A DNA stretch of 64,000 nucleotides, from contig CACVBU010000681.1 of NCBI GenBank assembly GCA_902728285.1, positions 1,893,618 through 1,957,617 of the forward strand. Direction: 5' to 3'. Both the position numbers and the translations under genes were made by a program. The notes under the pieces are model-generated. The model had not been told where the DNA came from. It saw only the letters and a program-made list of their open reading frames with translations, and searched no databases. The stretch is from Clytia hemisphaerica (taxonomy: Eukaryota; Cnidaria; Hydrozoa; Leptothecata; Clytiidae). Below, in pieces: positions 11,634-26,600 of the stretch; the stretch's first letter is position 1; each line of letters starts with the position of its first letter.

Positions 11634-14600
11634 GTGAGATATTAACTGAATGAGACTTTTTAGCCACCCATAACCGCCTCGCTGGTTTTTAGTATTTTAA
11701 TTTTGGTTAACATCAAGCGTTTCTATTAATCGAATACAGACATTTTGAGGGATAGACTTTCAGTAGAAAAACCGAAGAGAGGATTAACAAAATATCAAAT
11801 GTTGCTCGTAACACTTGCAAATACCTCCCTTTTCTGTCAATAAGAAATTTGAAGAGAAATTATTTCTTCCCAGGGCTTCCCAGGAAAGCAGAGGAATGAG
11901 TGATTTAAGTTGAGTTTCTAATGAAAACAAGAAGAAAATTGTTTATGATGAAAAGTAAAAAAAGTCCGAAGCCTTTCCGGCTTTTCCAGTTCGGCAATAT
12001 CGTCATGTTAAGTTTCGCGAAATTATGATTGCTAGAAGGTAGAAAACGCTGGATAGTTTCATGTAGGTCTTTCAGCCCATATATAGTCATTTAGTCATCA
12101 GATAGATGTCAAGTAGTGGTCTTGTATTTAACCAGAGATTTGGAAAAAGAGGATAAGAAATGCGCTATTCATCTATTTGAAGCTAGGCTGTAGAATCTTT
12201 TGTTTCTATTGAAATGTCTGCGGCCGATCGATTGTTTTCGTTCTGAACCAATCAGAGCGCTTGATTCGTTATGCGCACAAGACTAGAAGTACAAACAAAA
12301 AATGGCAGCCGTGATTGATATCGAAAGTGAATTTTTTTTTCTTTCTAAAATCGAGAATTTTGTTATTTTTTATAAGCACTTTTTTACTTTGGACAAGACT
12401 TTGGGTTGCGAGCCTTAAATAGTTTCTCAGCTTTATTTGTAAAAAATATTTTCCTTGCTGGATAGTTTAGATACCAAAATAATTGAAATGTGTTGCGTTA
12501 GAATACAAACGAAGCTGGTAAAACTAGTTTATCATTATTCTTGGGCTAAAGTTTTTAAGAAACAATACCATAAAGGCCTCTTCAGTAGGGATAGCGAGGT
12601 TGAAAATAAAACCTTGGAGGACAAAAAAACAACAACAAATGTCAAAGAAAGAAAAGGAAAAAAGAAACGATGGCCATTCATGATATCAATGCCAGGAGGT
12701 CATAAATACCATGAAGGCTTTCTTGTAAGAACTTTATGAGTTCTAGACAACAAAACATAAAATAATCTTACAATACCATTGAAAAAATACAAAAATTATA
12801 CCGAAGACATCACCAGGTAATTTCCCCAGATATGTTAGAAAAAATATTATATATACAAAAACATCGTAAAAATGAGGTTAAAAAAACTATGCATTTCCAT
12901 CCAACCCAACAAATAATAGTGTATAAAAATTAAATATTCTTCCACAGTGTATATTTGAATTACAGATTGTCATTGTTAGTTTGTATTTTTTTTCAGTGCA
13001 TAATATGACTTCGCTATTTCTCTGAATATAAATCTTCTTTGCAACTGCTGCAAAAGATTAAGAACAAAAAGACTTTTCAGTATAATTTAACTTCATTTAT
13101 AGGCCTTTAAAACACCTCAAATCAATGTGTATTGCAGAGCATGAACAAAAATAGATCACCATTGACTTTACTTGAAGTAAAAAGTTGGATATACAATAAA
13201 AACGACCAAAGCCTTTCCAACTATGTTCTTGAGTAGTACATTTCATACAGATTTTAAGACTTCAAAGCTGATTAAAAATTGGATTATTGCTCCATGAACA
13301 CTAAATGCAAAAGGTGTTATGACTCAATGCTAAAAAAATTTAAATCTAAATTTGAAAAATATAGTTTAAAGATAACATCAGACTGAAAATATGAATATAA
13401 ATTTAAATAGACCTTTTTTCAAAGAGGCCACCCTGTTGAATAATTATGTAGTCCAGCAGAAAAACAATGATGCGTAATTATTACAATATACATGATACAG
13501 CACACTATCATTGTTTCTATGGCTGGACTACATAATTATTCAACAGGACGTCCTCTTTGAAAAAAGGTCTATTATAGAAGCATTTCTGGCTCTTCCTGGT
13601 TTGTTTACATTTGGCAATTTTGGCCTACATGTTCCCTGATTTGATGACTTGTTTTGACCTGCTTCCCAAATTAAGGGATAGCTTCAGGGCAAAAGCCCCC
13701 AAATCAAAATATAGACAAATGAAGTAGACTTATCATCGCAGCACGTATCCATTTCATCTATACCATGCAATATGTATTTATGCCTCAAAATTCAGTTTCC
13801 AAGGACAACCTGGATAAAAAAACAAACATCGAAATAAAGATTCCAAAAAGAAGTTGCATCAAAATCCACTTCGCCAGAGAACATTTACATAATAATGTGT
13901 ATATCGAAATCCCCAATTTTCCATTGAACATTCTAATAATAAATATATCGACATCCATTTTTCAAAGGGCATACAGGTCCAACCGCTCAAATCCACTTTT
14001 TCCATAAATATAACATCAAACACCATAGAATTATTATTCCATCCTGCTTCTGTTGAGTCAAATAGATATAATACACGTAAAGTTTTCATACATCAGTTCC
14101 CACTCATCTTTTAGCAGTCCTTTTCTGCTGGCACTGCAGAGAACAGACGTGACAGTCAACATGCAAAAATGTCTGAATCTTGAGTCAATCGTCGTTGCAT
14201 CGGCAACCTGTACTTGGATGGCCAATACTTCTATGGGACGGTGTTGTTAACAGTATTTCACAAAGAATATGAACTAGCCTGAAAATATATAAAATGTAAA
14301 TCTGTATATGAAATTACCCTAATCCATTTAAATACAAAATGCAATTCCACGGATTAAACAATTTTGAATGTAAAAGTACCAAAGCCTTGCACCTTCTAAA
14401 TCATAATCCACTGACTGGTCAAAATCATGGCCCTTCAGGTAGTCACAATTTATAAATATCACATGTCAAAGTTATTTTTTTGAAATGTTTTTGTTGTTGA
14501 AACCTTGAAATTTCCAACCCAAAAATCAATGGTTTCCCTAGATAAAGCTAAAAGTACCACAGAGGAAATCAAGTATACTTACTGAATCTCAATTCCATTA

Positions 14601-17600
14601 CCATGGGGCAAGTTTTGCTTAAAATTACATTTTTTTTATCTAAAAGTTGAAGAAAAACAACAAAATTATCAATTGATTTTGCCCATCTTAAATCAAAATG
14701 CCAAGACGTTTTAGAGAGTGCCGGGGTAAACTAATACTTACATGATCACTATCAACCTTCCTACTACCCATAAAAATTATGTCTGCAACACAAAAAATTC
14801 ATTCAGAGCAATACAAGCCAGAAAGAAATTGGTCCCAATTTTTCAAAATTTCAAGCATGCCTCATGTCCGCCATCTTTACTCCCAGAATATGGAATGATT
14901 TTCCTCGATTTTCTCAGGGGAAACCCCCAAAAGATCAAAGATTCACTCCCCAGTCTCTTTTTCACAAAGAACTCACTGGAAAGCTTTATTCAAGGACTTT
15001 TTTCTTGAACATTGGTTAACCTGTACGTAACGCCATTTTGTTTCGGCCTTCCTTCTTGCTCAACTATTCTACAGCCTTGCTTCTTCAAAGGGTGCCGAAT
15101 TCAAAGGGAAAGAATAGGAAAACAGCGAGCGGCAGCGGCGTTTCTTATCCTCTTTTCCCAAATCTCTGATTTAACAAGTCAGAATAGTCATCCTATCAAA
15201 ATCAATAAAGATATTACTTAAGAAATGTATTTTTATTTCCTTAGCAAATAAACAGAAAATCTTTCTACAAGTGCTTGTGACATTGTGTTGGACATTGATT
15301 TTGTGTTCGGGAAATCTTTTTTTCCATATCGAGTTCACAAATACTGTTGTGATGTGAGGTTTGAAAATCTTTCTCCATGGAATTTACAATCGAATAAAAT
15401 TGACCTTTAAGAAGTTGTTTCTTCGATTCTTTGGAGCAGGTAAGAGTGAGCATTTTTTTATCACGAAGTATGACTAATTGTGGTCTTATCTCTTGTTATC
15501 TTTCTTGTGTATAAAGAGGGAAGAACAAGACAGCAGGATCATAAACCCTTGACCCTCTTCTTCTCAGATTCGGTATTGTTCCATTGGCATGAGAAAGCCC
15601 AAGAAATGGGGAACGGATTTTTAAATCATTAGATCATCTTGTTAGTCATAAATCTTTAGACTGAGCTGATTTCACGAGATTTTTCTCAGTGTTAACACCC
15701 CCTTCTCACAGACTCGTGGATTTTTTCATCCAGTGTGGATAAAAATGATGGACTGAAACTCAAAAGGGATTGATATTCACATATTTTCTATGGATGGAGA
15801 TTTCAATTCTTTTGTTTTCAAGTCAGAAAATTCAGTGGGGTTTGGAAAATATCATTATGATTTGCAGCCAAAATTTGCTTTATTTGATTATTTTCATTGG
15901 GGACTAAAATTGTAGAATATTTTTCCACTGGGGACGATATTTTCCAGTGAGAAGGAGTCCCAGTGGGAAGGGGTTTCAGTGAGTCTGTGGGAAGTATTAT
16001 CACATAGGATCTGTGTAATTTCCAGGATTTTAAGGGGGTACATAAATAAGTTTAAAATATCTAGCTTAGTCCTTACCTATAACATTTTTGTAAAAACCCC
16101 TGACTGGAAAATATACGGTTAGAATATCTGCATATTCCCGTGCATGGTTAGACTTTTGGCTTGATTGGCTTGATTGACTTGATCGCAATCAATTGACCTG
16201 TTTTAATTTTACAAGATGGCATTCTATTTTGATGGTATTCTTTTAAGCGTTTCTAAATCCGATTTACGGTTGACATCATAAGTCAACATTGGTGATATAA
16301 TGAATTTTAAAAGCTTCTACTTCAATTTACTTTTTACAAAATGGCCAGTAATGGATGAGAATATTTAAGGCTGAGGATATGTAAGTTTAGTCATGTTAAA
16401 TCTACTTTGTGTTTGTCACAATGTGTGTTTTGGATTGGCTATCGGTCAATGTTTAGCTGTATTGTCCTTATTATCATAGGGTTAGCATTGAAGGCTCGGT
16501 AGAACAACCGTAAAAGTGTGGAAAATTGAGGAATTTGAGGAAAAAATATAATTTGCCCAAAAGTGAAAAGTCTCCACAGTCTCTCCACTTCCGCCGGACC
16601 TGAAGGGTTGTCTGAATTTAAGTCAAAGTCATAAGAACCTGTGAATAGTTTTTTTAAGCTTCTCCATTTGTCTACATTTTCAGTAGCCAGCAAAATTTAT
16701 TGGAATTTGTGATAAGTGCTCTCTCAGACGTGTGACTGGTCAAAAAAGCTCACATTTCCAAACATTTAATGATAAGAGAATAAGCTGATCTTGTTAAACT
16801 GGCGACAGTCGATCGTTTAAATAGAAATTAATGATATCCATACTTCTTACTTATTGTTGCAGTCCTCCAAGTTTCAAGATTTGTTTAATCTTGAAACTTC
16901 CCCTCTCATAGACTTGGTAGGACTTCTTCTGCCAGTGGGGTAAAAATAACGGACGGAAAACAGGGATGGGGATTGATATTTCCTTGTTTTTAATGCCTGG
17001 GGATTTCAATTCCTTTGTTCTAAAGTCAAAAAATTCAGTGGAGTGGAAAAAATAGCAAAATATTTTGCAAAGAGGATTATTTATTTGATTATTTCAGTGG
17101 GGACTAAAATTGGAGTATAATTTCTCACTTTGGACGATATTTTGGTCAATTCTTTCAGTGGAAGGGGCATTCACTGAATTTTTCGGAAGGACTTGCCATG
17201 AAATCTTTTTCAAAAATAGAAAGAGCAGTAATATACTGGTGACGTAATAGGTTCGAATTCTTCTGTCGTAATTTGATCTAAGCATTCTTGTTTAAAAGCA
17301 GAATATATTGCGGAATAGAAGCAAATACGACTTTTCTTTTATTACGTGAATCAAATCGGTAGCATTTTCTGAACACATACAATGTTACGTCCCACATATG
17401 CGGATCTTGTCAAAGGATGTCTGTAGAATACTGACAGTGCTGTTCTCCTTACATTACCTACCTTCTACACCGAACAGAATTTCACGATGTGCCTTTCCTT
17501 CGACATATTGTGTGGCAAAAATGTCAAACATTTCAGGTTTATCTGTGGCAGAAATCTGAAGTTCACGTCAACTAGTCATAAAGAGTAGATTGTAATCGAT

Positions 17601-20600
17601 GTGGATTAGACTGTATTTTGTCATTACGTAATGTCTTTGCCCCATCTTCGTGGCTGACAAAATTGAGGTTTAGATTCTTTAAAACACTTCCATGGAAATT
17701 TCCAGGGACATCTCTAAGAGAGCAAAATATGACCAGTGTCAAAAACTGTTTATCGAATTCTTACTTCCGATGTTTTGCGATTGTGGTTAGTGAAGCAAAA
17801 ATATGTCCATTGAACTTTCCAACAGCATTTTCTTGCGTGTATCTTGTGACCAATAGCACCACTTCCTCCTTCCTTCATAACATTACATATTTATCACTTC
17901 CAGAGATCATTATATCGTCGGTGACATCAGCTGCTTTTTTAGTTCTAGCTCTTTTCCATATCTTTATAGTCCTGAAGAATAGACACATAGAACATTCAAA
18001 CCGTTAGCATAAGTAGCTAGTTGTGTGATACAAGCTATCTCATGGTAGCTCCAAGGGTAAAAGTCAGTTTTCATTTTGTATGACGTCATCAGACAATGTT
18101 GATACTTTCTAACAGGATATTGGTCGCCTTTTCCCGAAGGACCTCCGATTTATTGTCCAAAATCTCTACGAAAGAGTGCTCAGATTACCTGATATTGCAT
18201 TGATGTAGAATTGATTACTCTTCTCCGCAGAGGTTCTCGTTTTCAAGATTGATGAAATGAAATACAAACAAATATATGGAAAGTAAAAAAAAAAAAGAAA
18301 TCTTTTCGATCAAATAATCTACCCTTCTTAATTTTCTGATCACAAAAAGGATCAGGTCATGATGTCTGTCATCTTTGCATAACATTTCGACAAAAATTCA
18401 TGTCTTTGTGACGAGGGAAACATATCTGGCATTTGAGGGAGCTGGCTGACGAGAAAGATTACTTCAAGGAACGTTCTTACGACGACTGTAGTTTGGTAAT
18501 TCAGAAGAAATTTCTTTGGGATATTCTGCTTTTGAATACTCAGAATGCCGCTTTCAATATCTTGCGAGTCGTCCACTAATCTCCGCAAAAGTCAACTGTT
18601 TGTCGGACAAAAAAACAACAAAACAACGACGTCATCAAAAGTGTCGATTCGACCCATCGCAAGTTTGAATGGAAGAGATTCTTTGAAGAATAACTTACCT
18701 GTCGGTACGCATTGCTTTTCATTGTTCTTTATATCTCCATGTTGTGCATCCTCTTTTATCCTATTCTTGTAGAACTGTTTTCTGATTATGAGAAATTCCC
18801 TTCAAAACTTCTCTCGCTCATACAGACGAATGTTTTACTTCTTTTTATGTGCTTTGATCATCACAAACAATTTTGTGCAGAATGCTTGGCTTCCAAGAAC
18901 AGTACCTCTCACAGGCAAACTTCTAGAAATGTAGGGTGACATCTCATAGAAAAGGGATTTTTCTACTGCTTTTACCTGAAAGAGACTGTTTTTCCCTAAG
19001 TGGAGAGGGGTTATAAGGGGTTATAAACTCATGGTCTTGGACCAGCTGTTTCGGTGAGGTTAAGTTGGTAATTGAGATTAAGCATTTTGCTGTCCTCATC
19101 TTTCCTTCAAACCATTTGTAGCGGAATGCACAAACGAACAGATCTTGTTACAAAGCTTTTGACATTAATCGAAAAACATGAACAACTTTTAATTAAAAAT
19201 TGGATAATCTAAACTCACATATTTGCTGTTGAAAGTTTAATATGTTCCTTCTAAATGTCATTTGATAGAGTAAATGTGAAAAAGAATATGGCCCCGGATA
19301 ATGTTCCTCGTCTACTTTTCCAGGGACGAGCATTTAAGCATTATGAGCAGCAGCATTAATAATGGAGCAATGTTTAATTAAAGCACTGAGTAACAAGGGA
19401 GCTTTTTAATTAAGGGCAACATGAGTCCACCGAAGCAGACAATTAACTCATAATCGCCATTCATTCCACCATTTTGATTTCCCTTTAAACGAATACCATC
19501 ACCAGAGGCCCGGAAAACCCGAGTTACAAAAACTCGAGTTACAAAAACCCGAGTTACAAAAACCCGAGTTACGACGAATGTGACGTCATAAGTCTCAAAT
19601 TATGACGTCATAAGGGAACTTCTTAACTCGAAAAAGTTTTTTACTGTTGTTTTGTAACTCGAAATATTTTTTTTAAATTTTGTTTTAGAGTTACGTAACT
19701 CGAAAATAAATTTTAAATTTAATTTTTCGAGTTACGTAACTCTAAAACAAAATTTTAAAAAAATATTTCGAGTTATGTTGAAGCGCAACCAAGTTGGCCA
19801 AAAATTCTAGAAAGCGCTTTTTTTCTTTTAGTTTACGAATGGGGTTTTTGATCTATAATAAAACTAAAAGAAGAGAAGGAAGGGAATAAAAATGAAAGGG
19901 GACAGTAAACAATCTTCTATTTTGATAGGAATTTCTGAAGGTTTTGTTGGGTGAAGTCGTAGCTTATATACGGACAGCTATGGTGAAGTAGACTAAAATC
20001 TAAAAGATTCGATTACTCGAAATACATTTTTTATTCCACAATCTATCTTTGTTAAATTCAAATTCATTGTCATTTCGCTAAAAACTAAAAACTTCGGTAG
20101 AACTTGTAGTTTCTTTAGGTTTTTCACACATTTTTTTAGAACAAACCATACGAGAACAGAAGGTTTCGAGGGCTAAAATAGTAACCATAAGTTAAGAAAC
20201 ATTTCTCGACATTTTAAGGCCTTATGGACTCAAAAATTTGCAGAAAATACTCACTTAGGCGAGACCAATTTAATTTGTTGTTCTACGGGCAGATCGTTAG
20301 CAAAATATGAGTCGATCGGCCGGTAAAATAAAAATAACATTTTCATTAATCAAGGAAGGTAATTAGGCTTTAAGTAATATTTTCAAATAATCTTGGTCGA
20401 AAATTCATCATTTATCTTTGATGGAGTTTGTAATAAAATCTTTCGTGCATAGAGTTCATGATTCTAGATTATTTTCAACTTTTTTTAAGTGTAATTTTTT
20501 TAAATGATTATTATTAGAAATTTGTGGCACAGGAAATCCAATATTATTATTTTCTTGTTTGCAGAAAATGCTGGGTCGGTCGCGCCCGTAGAACAACAAA

Positions 20601-23600
20601 TTAATGTGGTCTCGCCTTAATGCTAATAGTGAAAAAGGAACATTTTAAGAAGATTTTAAGGCTCAGCTAAATCTTATAAAAACACAACACATATTTCTTT
20701 GAAAAGATTTTCGATTGCACAATGTACAAAAATGATATAATGAATTGTAATCGTTAAGATTTTTCTGATTGTTCAAAATCTTGTTTATGACGTCTGCTCT
20801 TTCTCTTATTGTTTTGTAAATTAGATCTTTTGACGCTGTTTCTATAATTTCCAGTTTCTATTCTAATCGGATCTATTGAATCTTCTCGAAAGAAATGGTG
20901 TATATTTATTAATAATATGAATTCTAGAATCTTTGGCCCACTTGGTTTCACCTGAAGATAACTCGAAAGTTCAAATAATGTACTACAATTTCAAGTTACG
21001 TAACTCGAAAAATGAAATTTAAAATTTATTTTCGAGTTACGTAACTCTAAAACAAAGTTTAAAAAAAATATTTCGAGTTACAAAACAACAGTAAAAAACT
21101 TTTTCGAGTTAAAAAGCCCACTTATGACGTCATAATTTGAGACTTGTGACGTCACATTCGTCGTAACTCGGGTTTTTGTAACTCGGGTTTTTGTAACTCG
21201 AGTTTTTGTAACTCGGGTTTTCCGGGCCTCCCATCACCATGGGCGACGCAAATTGAATTTTTAGCCTTTTTCAACTATAGGATACATAATTTTCTTGATG
21301 CGAGAAATGGAAAGATTAATAGAGTAATCGCTTATATCGATTCTTTGAGCCAATTTGTCAAGCATTTTTCTTGTATTTACAAAACAAAAAAAGAGAGGGT
21401 TAAAGGCTTTTACGCTGTAATGGTTCCATAGAAAGATTGCAGTCGATTTTCTCTTTTTCTCCAGCGATACCCATCACTTGATTGTTGTTTTTCCTAATTT
21501 GATTAAAGACTGTTCATTTAGTGTGCTTGTAGGCTAAGCTTTGATGAAAGTTCGGATGAAGTGTTGTGTGTGCTGTATACTCCCTGCATCATTTGTTCAG
21601 GGTTTAGTAATGCGAACTTAACGCATATTATTTGCATAAAAATATATTTCAAAACATTCAGTTTGCTTGTTTGTGTATATATATACAGGATAGTTTGATG
21701 CTTTTAAATTGCAAAGAGAATTGATATTTCTAGAACGACATTCAACCACTATTCGATTGGATATTGGTGTCTGGCATGACTACCATGCACTCAAGAATAA
21801 GATTGTTCGGGGAAGAATAGAGAGAGTTAATAAAAAGAGAAGAGCAAGATTCTCAAGCCTACAAGAGAATAGGGGTGCTCTATCGTCTCAGATTAATAAC
21901 CTTTTGTAGGGATTGTTATTGCCACCGGAGGAAGCCTAAAGCTTCTGAGGATGGCATTCATAACTTCACGCATAAGGAAGTTGGGCAAACATCTCATAAT
22001 TTTGCGCGCGTTTTTCAGTATTTTAGTTCCGCTTAACGGTAGCATTCTTATATGATTCTGGCTGGGCTGCTTTTAAATTTATATGAGTTTTTCAGCCTTA
22101 AATGTCAATATTAATTAAAATGGAAACATGTACTTCTCAGTAATTTTTGAAATCTGAGGCTCAGATTCTTCTTAATTTGTTCTTAGGTTTTGGCCAAATT
22201 TCAGCCTCGTATTCTTATGAAATTGTTCTTATAAAAAACGTGTAAGACAAGGCACGGATGTCACTCTAAGTAGACTGTAAATCACTCCCTTGACAGATGA
22301 GAGGTCACTCTTAACAAAAAATACTGTAGGGCTAAGATCATTCCTTTTGAACGCAAATTGAACTCTATGTGTTCGTTTTGCTGCGGTGGTACCATAATGA
22401 AAGTTATGGCTAGTGTAATATATTGAACTTTTGCTTTGTTTTGTATTTTTCAGATAAAAGAGTAAGCAAAATGACGACCCTGGAAGAAATGGAAAAACGT
22501 GAAAAAGAAATCAAAGTCATGGTATGTTTAACTTTTTACGATTCAAATAATGACAGACCATTATTAGAGAGTCTAACTACAATACACCTCCTTCTCACTT
22601 ACAAGGTACGACTTTTTGAAAGTGTAGGGGTAAAGATATCGTATCCGTCGAGATTCGAATTCATAACCATGCCATTCACGCATGCTTGCTCTACTATTTG
22701 CTACGAGAAATCGATTGCCACTTTATAAAACTTGAAAGGAATTTTTGTCTCCTGACTAAACTTAATAACCGATATTTCCCTAATGATTGGCAATTGTCCC
22801 CTATTCTATATTCTAAATTTCGACACAGCATTTTGGGGTGAGGGATAATGTAGGGTTATATTTACACTAAGCAACTAACTATTGTCGTCTTTATATGTTG
22901 TTTACTCTGTGATAATTTGGGCAAACAGCAACAAAGCTTTTAATGGGGTATCTTTCTTGATCCATGGTTTCTAAACATAAAGATGATGTATTAAGTCAAC
23001 ATTCTGCAGGGTTGGAATTTATTGAAGTAGTTGGTGTTTTTGTTTTATGACAAAAGATTTTTATAACCAAGACTTCACTGGGGGGGGGGGTTTGAAATAC
23101 CGTTTTCCCGTCAAAATTTTTGCTGAATCCCAGAATTCCGAAAATTGAAAAAAATAATAACACCGTCACACCGGTTTGCGCAGGTTCAAATACCGGCATA
23201 ATGACAAAAAATAGGCCAAATACCGTCACCGTCTGATTTTAAAATCCCGTTTTCCCGTCTTTTTTTTTCGTAAAATCCCGTAATACCGTACTAAAAAAGG
23301 GCCAATCCCGTCACACCGTAAAAGTACAACCCCCCCCCTTCACTATCTAAGCGAAATCTAAAGATTCGAATTATAATTGATGAACGCATTTAATTTATGT
23401 TTTGACCTTAATAAAAGACTACCTGCTAGTTTATTTTCAATTTAGACGATCTATAAATAAAACAAAAATATGCCTAACCTTTACCACGCCTTCTCTTTGG
23501 GAACTTCACCCCGTGCACGCCTTGTCTTTTTGGGAAAAATGACAGTTTTACGCTTTCCGTCATAACTTTTGATCTACTAAACCGATAAATAAGCCTATTC

Positions 23601-26600
23601 TGGAAAGCCCAACTATCCTGCTTTCTAAAAATGTTAAAATAAAGGATTTTCCTCTATTAATGGTGACACAGTAGTCTTCTGCCTTAGAGTTGAAAAAAAT
23701 TCAAAACGCAATTTGTCATATTTTTCAAAATTTTAAGTTCCGGTTAAAAAAAAAGTGGGGAGAACATTTGCGATAACATAATTTTCTGGCTCATTGTTTC
23801 CACCATTATAACAACAACTGCTAGCCAAAAAATCACAATCATACCTTTACTAGAAAAGGCAGAATTCATTTTTAGAAAACCTTGGTTTTCGAGAAAATTT
23901 CCACGTAAATCAGAGGCACGTAAGACAGAGGCCCCTTGAGGTAATTTTTATGGGAAATATCACTAAAAACAGCTAAAAATGACTTTCCTATCATCAACCA
24001 GCACGAAAGCAATAGAAATAACATAGTATATACACTTTGAAACTCTTTGCAGCCTTATCAGAAGCCTTAACTTGGGTTTCGGTGACGGTCGATGACGGCC
24101 GACAAGCCTCCAGTCCTCACCCTTAATGTACCGTCTTACTAAAGAATAAGGAGGCAGAAACTTACCTCAAACACTGACTAAACTACAAACAAGCAATACA
24201 TAACATTTCCAACCAATAAAACAAACCATTTTCCACTAAATAAACATAAAAAGTTAGTTACAGCAGTCAATGAGCTCATAATTTCCAAAAGAATATTTCG
24301 CCTGATTTTCCAGTTTGTTTTGACAGTTAAAATCGAAAGTAGGTGGTTTCAAACTATTGAAAATAGTTTGTTTACATTTTCTCTCCGTCCTATAAGACAT
24401 TTCCCGGGATTTAAAGGCGTCTTTAAGGCGGTAGGGCGGCTTTTCTTAACACCCCATGAAAAACGTATATTTACGGCCTTAGCTATATATTAGAACGTAA
24501 ATTTACGGCCTCGGCGTGGTAAAGGCTAAGGCGTTTTGAACAATCAATGTCTATTAAACGGAAAACATACTTAGCTAGATGCTCTCACTTTCTGGTGACC
24601 AAAAGACTCGTTAATTTTCTTGACTTTTTCAATTATGTTATCATCTGACAATGATGTCTAGCATACAAGCTTAAATAAACTAAAGCTGGGGGTGCTCCTT
24701 TGCATTATCTTTGTCGCGGCTTTGATACCCCTCACCCACAAAACACCCCTGTCTCATTGACAGATGGAGATGAAGGAACTAATTGCCGTTGGGTTTCTAA
24801 TGTTTACAGGACAAATGTTCACTTAAACCACTAAAGTTTTATTCTCACTGGAAATGAGACTCAGTGGATTTTCTCTAAGGGAATGAAATTTCGGGGTTTT
24901 ATTTCTCACTGGGTGATATTTTGAGCTATTGTTTTGCAATACAGGTGTCTCTGACACAGGGGTGTAGCAATCAAAGTTACTCCTTGAACAACAAGAAAAC
25001 AGCTGGAATGAGATAATATTGCTCTAAACAAAGATCGAGTCCCTACAAATCATGCCAAGGTATAATAAAAAGTTAAACATCATTGGTAAGATTATTCGGC
25101 GTGACTTTTCTGAATTAAGCATGCTACTTCCTCAACAAACTGTGTCAATCAGGAAATTTCCACAAATCTCCAACGGTCAGCATACCATAAAAAAAAGAAA
25201 AAAAGAAACTTTTAAAATAATATAGGCATAAAATGCCCTCCTACAAGCTAGAATAATGAATGTATAACATTTTTGCTCGAGCAAATAAGGTTGAAAAGAA
25301 ACGCTGTTAGTTCGCTGTTGGCTTTTATGAGCAGGCTTTGCAATGGAACTTTATTTTCTGGCTGTTTGTTATTTTCTTGCTTCAGTATGTGGCTTGACGT
25401 TATTCAAGAAGTTTTTTCTCCCTCTCGTTAAATTTCAACCTTTCACTGGAATGGTTTGAATCTGGTTTTAGGAGTAAGAATTACAGTGAAGAATTAGGCT
25501 CATATCCTGCTTCGAAGGGTCAATATAAGATAGCAGTTTAAATCGTCTACTTTGACCTAGTTTGGGTGACGCTTCGTTGTGTAGGTCTTTCCTCGCTAAA
25601 TCATAGTAGGGCAGTTATACTATTTATTTGTCAGTTTGTCAGAGAGATTAATTCTTATCATACACTCAGTAAGATTGATTCGAATTTGAATTAACTATAT
25701 CCCTTAGCAACGCCCAGATTTCATCAAAGGCAAGATTAAAACAATATAATGAAATTCTAGATTTGAGGGGACAGGGTCAACAGGGCATTGGCTTCTTAAG
25801 CGTTTGCGTAGATACTTTTTTTTGTCAAAATGAAGAATTTCAACGCGCACATCCAGGTATATGTCGAAAAGAGGATTTATTGTAGTTTAATGGAATTGAA
25901 AATATATCATGATCACAAACTTCATTAAAATTAACGAGATTTTAATCATTGCGGTCTTCATTGCTATTACCCTTTTAAATCTCTCCCTCCCTTTCACAAC
26001 AAACAAACGGAACGTAGACAAGAAAAGTAAGAAGTACAGATTTGAAGTTTGATTTGATCGGATGACACGATTCAAAATATTGAAGAAAACCTCTATTTGA
26101 AACTAAGACAAGTTTGTATTTTAGGGCGTTTGTCAAAATCATCAGAGATTTTTGAAAATTATATATTAGAGATGGGAAAGATATTTTTGGACATAGCAGA
26201 GCCAAAAACTCCTATATATTGCTGACGTTGTTAAAATTTAACCATCTCCTTTCTTTTGATGTGATTTATCATTCTATGGTGCTTGATTTGACAAGGGATT
26301 TGACAGATTTTAGCGATGATGAAATATAGAGTAGCCGAAAGGAGTAGGAATGGGAGACTGCCTGAAATGGTTCAAGGGGGGGGGGTTGTAGGGGTTCGAA
26401 ATACCGTTTTCCCGTCAAAATTTTTGCTGAATCCCGGAATCCCGAAAATTGAAAAAGTTATAACACCACATCGGCTTGTACAGGGAAAAAATGTACCTAA
26501 ATACCGTCACCGTCTGATTTTAAAATACCGTTTTCCCGTCTCTTTTTTCGTCAAATCCCGTAATACCGTACTCAAAAAGGGCCAATCCCTTCACACCGTA

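Larger units (their letters stand above)
11634..22453 (+). other. Intron 1 of smoothelin-like gene (10.8 kb)
   Basis: Phase-1 intron. It contains MITE family 1 copy B (13410-13569), two members of the ACACCCC-terminated family (15696-15996 and 16895-17190) and the long-TIR element 19505-21230. The stretch 17.3-18.95 kb is less repetitive and has small open frames on both strands that I could not turn into a gene. The rest is AT-rich and featureless to me. Confidence 0.7.

Noticed and set aside
12455..12739. 94-codon plus-strand frame
   Set aside because: Low-complexity Lys-rich tail, no splice context or recognisable family.
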